From: Marinobacter litoralis
GTDB lineage: Bacteria; Pseudomonadota; Gammaproteobacteria; Pseudomonadales; Oleiphilaceae
Assembly: GCF_003336705.1 (NCBI RefSeq)
Contig: NZ_QMDL01000002.1
Coordinates: forward strand, 839,370-903,369
DNA length: 64,000 nt
Direction: 5' to 3'
A program made the position numbers and the translations under genes. Under the pieces are notes generated by a model. The model was not told the DNA's origin. It ran no database searches and worked only from the letters and a program-made list of their open reading frames with translations. Positions 60,904-64,000 of the stretch are shown piece after piece; position 1 is the stretch's first letter; each line of letters begins with the position of its first letter.

Positions 60904-61521
60904 TTAAACGAGCCCATAGATGCGTGCAAAGGGATCCCGGCTGGCATCGTTTTGCCATTCGTATTCGGCCAGCGTAGCAATACTGTTCGCCATGTCAGGC
61001 CCCAGCATTTTCTGAATCAGAGCCAAGGTCATATCGATTCCAGCCGATACGCCGGAAGACGTAAAAAACCGCCCATCTTCAACCCAGCGCGCTTCTTTTA
61101 CCCAGTGAACCCGCTCGCTTTGAGAGGCGGCCCAATCAAACGCCTTTTTGTTGGTTGTGGCACTCACGCCATCCAGTATTCCGGCCTTTGCCAGCAAGGC
61201 ACTACCGGTACATACTGAGGTAACGTATTCACAGGTTTTGGATTGACCGACAACCCATTGCAGGAATACGTCGTTCAAAACCTCCGCCCGTGTTCCTATA
61301 CCACCCGGCACCAAAAGAATATCGAAGCTCGGTGCATCGCAAAATGCCACATCAGCCACCGACCTCGGCCCCTGGGCGCTGGCCACTTCACCGCCTTTTT
61401 CCGACACCAGTTGGATCTCGAAATGGTCCGGTGCCAAGCCATACATCTCTAGCGGGCCAAAGACATCGAGCAGCTCAAATCCGGGGAAGAGAACAACGCC
61501 TATTGATCGTTTGTTTTTCAT
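60904..61521 (-). CDS. DJ-1/PfpI-family protein
   Basis: 205 residues. IGVVLFPGFELLDVFGPLEM opens the fold, ILLVPGGIGTRAEVLNDVFL follows, and the nucleophile elbow is VTSVCTGSALLAKAGILDGV with the conserved cysteine. VSAGIDMTLALIQKMLG is also family-typical. The subgroup includes isonitrile hydratase and AraC-type N-terminal domains, but no DNA-binding domain is attached here. Without further residues the reaction cannot be named. The GNAT gene follows it on the same strand. Confidence 0.87.
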   Translation of the reverse strand: MKNKRSIGVVLFPGFELLDVFGPLEMYGLAPDHFEIQLVSEKGGEVASAQGPRSVADVAFCDAPSFDILLVPGGIGTRAEVLNDVFLQWVVGQSKTCEYVTSVCTGSALLAKAGILDGVSATTNKKAFDWAASQSERVHWVKEARWVEDGRFFTSSGVSAGIDMTLALIQKMLGPDMANSIATLAEYEWQNDASRDPFARIYGLV

Positions 61522-61546
61522 GGAGCCTACCTATCCTTTCAAAAGA

Positions 61547-61822
61547 CTAAAACCCCCACCAATTCCATATCTTGCCGATACCGCGCCAGATGCCCCCGAG
61601 AATGGCTGGAAACAGTTTCGGGAGCAGCAAGGCCAACACGGCAAAAACGATAATACAGGTGACGAGGTAACGACTACTGAGAAAACCATCCCAATACACG
61701 GCCAGCTCCAGGTTTACCCAGAACCAAACGAATGCTGCCGTTGGGATAGAGAAGAACAGCGATGCGAAGAGGCTGATCAGCCTTGATTCAATCGGCCCGC
61801 CTTGGTTGCGATTATTTGCCAT
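61547..61822 (-). CDS. Small two-helix membrane protein
   Basis: 91 residues. Helices LISLFASLFFSIPTAAFVWF and YLVTCIIVFAVLALLLPKLF precede a Trp-rich tail (IWRGIGKIWNWWGF). The ATG at 61822 is preferred to a TTG at 61828. No Shine-Dalgarno sequence is clear. Function unknown; it lies between the DJ-1-like gene and the AT-richer RNxxxHG gene. Confidence 0.65.
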   Translation of the reverse strand: MANNRNQGGPIESRLISLFASLFFSIPTAAFVWFWVNLELAVYWDGFLSSRYLVTCIIVFAVLALLLPKLFPAILGGIWRGIGKIWNWWGF

Positions 61823-61927
61823 GATCAACTACTTAATTATATAACGCTCGCCATCACTAGTGGCAAGGGCATATCGAAGCGAAGGTTTTGACGTCCGTCG
61901 CATGGTTTGGTTATGTGCCTCTATAAT

Positions 61928-63775
61928 TCACTGTCCATCCGCACGTCGCTTATCGGCTTTGATGCCTCCAAACACAATTGAGCGAAGGACCAATCTGAGA
62001 ACCATCCACCACGCGTAAATGGCAGACAGAGAGGAAGATGCATTGTCGTCTAGTAGCCCGTGCGCTGTTTCATTACGTAGGTTAAAGCCGAGAACTTCAG
62101 TGAAAACACTTCTTATTTCAAAGGACAGATCTTCACCAAATAGCTGAACAGCTTCCGGAGAATCCATCAACGTACTAAGTCCATTCTCAGTTTCTATTCC
62201 ATCGTTAGAAATCGTACTTGTATGGAAACCGGATTCCTTAAGCTGCGCCCTAACAATGTGCTCAAATTGAGGGCAAAGTAAGTGGATCGCATCACCAAAT
62301 TCGTACTCGAAACCTAGCCATAACGCTCCTCCTAAGAGTTGCTCTCGATCTTTTGGGACAATAGGGGATTGATAGCACGCAGCTATGAACAAGTCCTTTG
62401 TAAACCTGTGCTCCATAAGCAACTGTCTCAATGCAGGTAGTATTTGACCCTGCACCACGAGCTGCACTTCAATAGAAAATTGCTGATGAACATGCCTTTT
62501 CAAAACTGCTTGATTGGCTGGATCATCCTCACCAGCTGTCAAGTTCATAGGAGGGGTTTTAGCAACAACGCGACCGTCACTACTCATATGGCTGGCCCCT
62601 GACAGACTGCTAAATATGCATTCCTGCATACTTTTTTTTGCGTTAGAAGCCAATTCTTGATATTTCGGACCACTGAACAAACCACTAAAGTACATCAAAG
62701 CATCTTCCCGACTGCCTTTCCCGGCAACATGCGCCATTGATGACTTTGCAATCTCAGATATATCAACCCCAGGCGTTTCGATAAATTCCATTTCGTCTAA
62801 TGTCGCACGCCCTGATTCTTTAACTTTATTTCGTATTACTGAAATTCTGCTATCGACATCGTAACCCTCTCTGTGCTTATTGGGGATTCGACGGTATGCC
62901 TGTATTGCGTTCTCATAAAAAGAATTGGCAACCATGTTGCTACCCTGCGATCTCGAATCAGCTTCCAGTTCGAAACAGTCGGCTATCGCTATCATTGCTT
63001 TCAGCCAGCTTTGCTCCGCAGAGCACTGCTGATATTTTTTTCCTGCCAACTCAAAATACGATCTCGAAGAGTGAAAGTCGCCTTCACGCTTCAAATCGAT
63101 CGCTCTTTTATTTAGCGATGAAGCTATATCTTCTTTAAAATCTCTATCAATTTTTAGCTGGTCCATTAAATCCGCGACCCACAACGTCATGAACTTACTT
63201 CTTGGATGTTCAGAGCAGAACGCAGAAAACAAACTATTTTTTATATTATCTAGCCGATCATAATCTCGGATTTGCATGGATAAACGAGCAGCTCGCTCCC
63301 ATCCATTTCTAACATCGCGGTGCCAAGTTTCCGAATCAATCGGATTATCAATATACGAATCTATTGCAATTTTTGCATGCTCGGGATTCTTCGGTTTTCT
63401 TAGCAGCCAAAGTAGATCTGCCAACCTTGCTCTTAACCATGGCTCATCAATATCACTTAGAATAGATTCGAAGAAAATTAGTTCTTCCTCGGTAAAGTCT
63501 TCTGGCCGAGAAGACCGTTTTCCTGCCTGAAAGTCTTGGTTATATGCGGTGAAAGGATCATTGAGACTACTGGGTCTCATCATCATTGAAGCTGCTTTCG
63601 AGAGCAGCTCTAGGACCTTGGCGTGCTCAGGCCTCCCCGTTTCATCCATTGCCTTTGCAGATTTTTGCAGACAACCCATAACTGAAGAGTATCCATAGTG
63701 GTTATCCGGGGATACGTCATAACTCCAGCCGCATTCTATAAAGATCTCCCGATTTAACTTTACTGCAGTCTCCAT
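61928..63775 (-). CDS. RNxxxHG (DUF4209/HEPN-like) protein with helical N-terminus
   Basis: 615 residues, almost all helical. The N-terminal two thirds read as tetratricopeptide-like repeats (LARLSMQIRDYDRLDN-type, DFHSSRSYFELAGKKYQQCS). The C-terminal part has VFTEVLGFNLRNETAHGLLD then YAWWMVLRLVLRSIVF; RNETAHG matches the RNxxxHG motif of DUF4209 and of HEPN ribonucleases. HEPN domains often cut RNA in defence or toxin-antitoxin systems, so a defence role is possible, not shown. Base composition is clearly more AT-rich than the flanking genes, and unusual codons are frequent, suggesting acquisition by transfer. The ATG at 63775 follows AAGGA by nine bases; the frame is open to 63856. Confidence 0.75.
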   Translation of the reverse strand: METAVKLNREIFIECGWSYDVSPDNHYGYSSVMGCLQKSAKAMDETGRPEHAKVLELLSKAASMMMRPSSLNDPFTAYNQDFQAGKRSSRPEDFTEEELIFFESILSDIDEPWLRARLADLLWLLRKPKNPEHAKIAIDSYIDNPIDSETWHRDVRNGWERAARLSMQIRDYDRLDNIKNSLFSAFCSEHPRSKFMTLWVADLMDQLKIDRDFKEDIASSLNKRAIDLKREGDFHSSRSYFELAGKKYQQCSAEQSWLKAMIAIADCFELEADSRSQGSNMVANSFYENAIQAYRRIPNKHREGYDVDSRISVIRNKVKESGRATLDEMEFIETPGVDISEIAKSSMAHVAGKGSREDALMYFSGLFSGPKYQELASNAKKSMQECIFSSLSGASHMSSDGRVVAKTPPMNLTAGEDDPANQAVLKRHVHQQFSIEVQLVVQGQILPALRQLLMEHRFTKDLFIAACYQSPIVPKDREQLLGGALWLGFEYEFGDAIHLLCPQFEHIVRAQLKESGFHTSTISNDGIETENGLSTLMDSPEAVQLFGEDLSFEIRSVFTEVLGFNLRNETAHGLLDDNASSSLSAIYAWWMVLRLVLRSIVFGGIKADKRRADGQ

Positions 63776-63856
63776 ACATTCCTTTCCTTTTAGAACGCAA
63801 AGCCTAGTCTCGTAGAGACTCATAACACGAAAGAACGATGACAACGAAGGAGCCAC

Positions 63857-64000
63857 GTACAGGGCGTCAGTTGGCCGCCGACGGCGAGTTGCTGCGCCTC
63901 TTTAGCCCGGATTTCTCATGAGGGGATAAAAGAAAGCGGCTGAAAGTGCTATAGTTTCAGGACCTTACACCGTTCACTAAGCACCAACAGCCGCTATCCG
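63857..64000. mobile_element. Right edge without a gene, possible end of an insertion sequence
   Basis: The last 144 bases hold no open frame. The stretch TTTAGCCCGGATTTCTCATG (63901-63920) and the sequence to the window end look like the terminal and upstream part of an IS1380-type element, but the transposase lies outside and I cannot test this. Composition changes sharply from the AT-richer gene to its left. Confidence 0.25.

Overview
The window reads as chromosome of a marine gammaproteobacterium, most likely Marinobacter or a close relative. This rests on the gene content (531-residue-type isocitrate lyase, SlmA, AmgK/MurU, a rpe-gph-trpE block and an lptD-surA-pdxA-rsmA-apaH operon, as in Pseudomonas and its relatives), the moderate GC content, and the marine-type TRAP, SulP and porin genes. 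It is inference, not a database match. I see no tRNA, rRNA or CRISPR array.

Region by region. 1-3.7 kb: the end of a divergent RND efflux operon with its TetR/AcrR-type repressor and a plausible AcrR-type operator, then an SLC13-type transporter with RCK_C domains. 3.9-9.55 kb: the most interesting part, a compact locus holding a VpsR-like enhancer-binding protein, an outer-membrane beta-barrel, a standalone periplasmic C39 peptidase and three small secreted proteins. One secreted protein is a giant Ser-Asp-Asn repeat protein. All three share a C-terminal Gln-Asn motif, and two carry a double-glycine-leader-like segment. Two near-consensus sigma-54 promoters, one for each arm, and a palindrome at enhancer distance tie the locus together. 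It resembles Fap-type functional amyloid export in logic but not in gene order. 9.6-18.9 kb: aceA, a CASTOR/POLLUX-type channel with a SulP transporter, a small ribbon-helix-helix regulator beside a palindrome, a ChaN-like lipoprotein, a GH84-like enzyme and an acyltransferase. 19-24.7 kb: a DctPQM TRAP transporter (2-oxo or hydroxy acid type by motif) and a cyclopropane-synthase-like methyltransferase coupled to a flavoprotein reductase. 24.7-31 kb: porin, YccT-like protein, Dps, dihydrolipoyl-dehydrogenase-like enzyme, LysE exporter, and a DAHP synthase preceded by an aromatic-rich leader peptide and terminator, which looks like an undescribed attenuator. 31-41 kb: envelope and efflux genes (secretin-like fragment, DnaJ-anchored protein, MexHI-like RND pump, PstS-OmpA fusion), an aminotransferase and an inositol-monophosphatase-like enzyme.

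41-55.4 kb is conserved core: slmA, a long leftward operon lptD-surA-pdxA-rsmA-apaH-DUF423-thiS-thiG (apaG is missing), and on the other strand amgK-murU-dnaJ-like and rpe-gph-trpE. From trpE to the right edge (55.4-64 kb) the content turns accessory: an NTF2-like protein, a truncated globin, small membrane proteins, a DEDDh exonuclease/GIY-YIG fusion, two orphan lipoproteins, a GNAT, a DJ-1/PfpI protein, an AT-richer RNxxxHG (DUF4209/HEPN-like) gene and possibly the end of an insertion sequence. trpG does not follow trpE, so this flank looks like an insertion hotspot.
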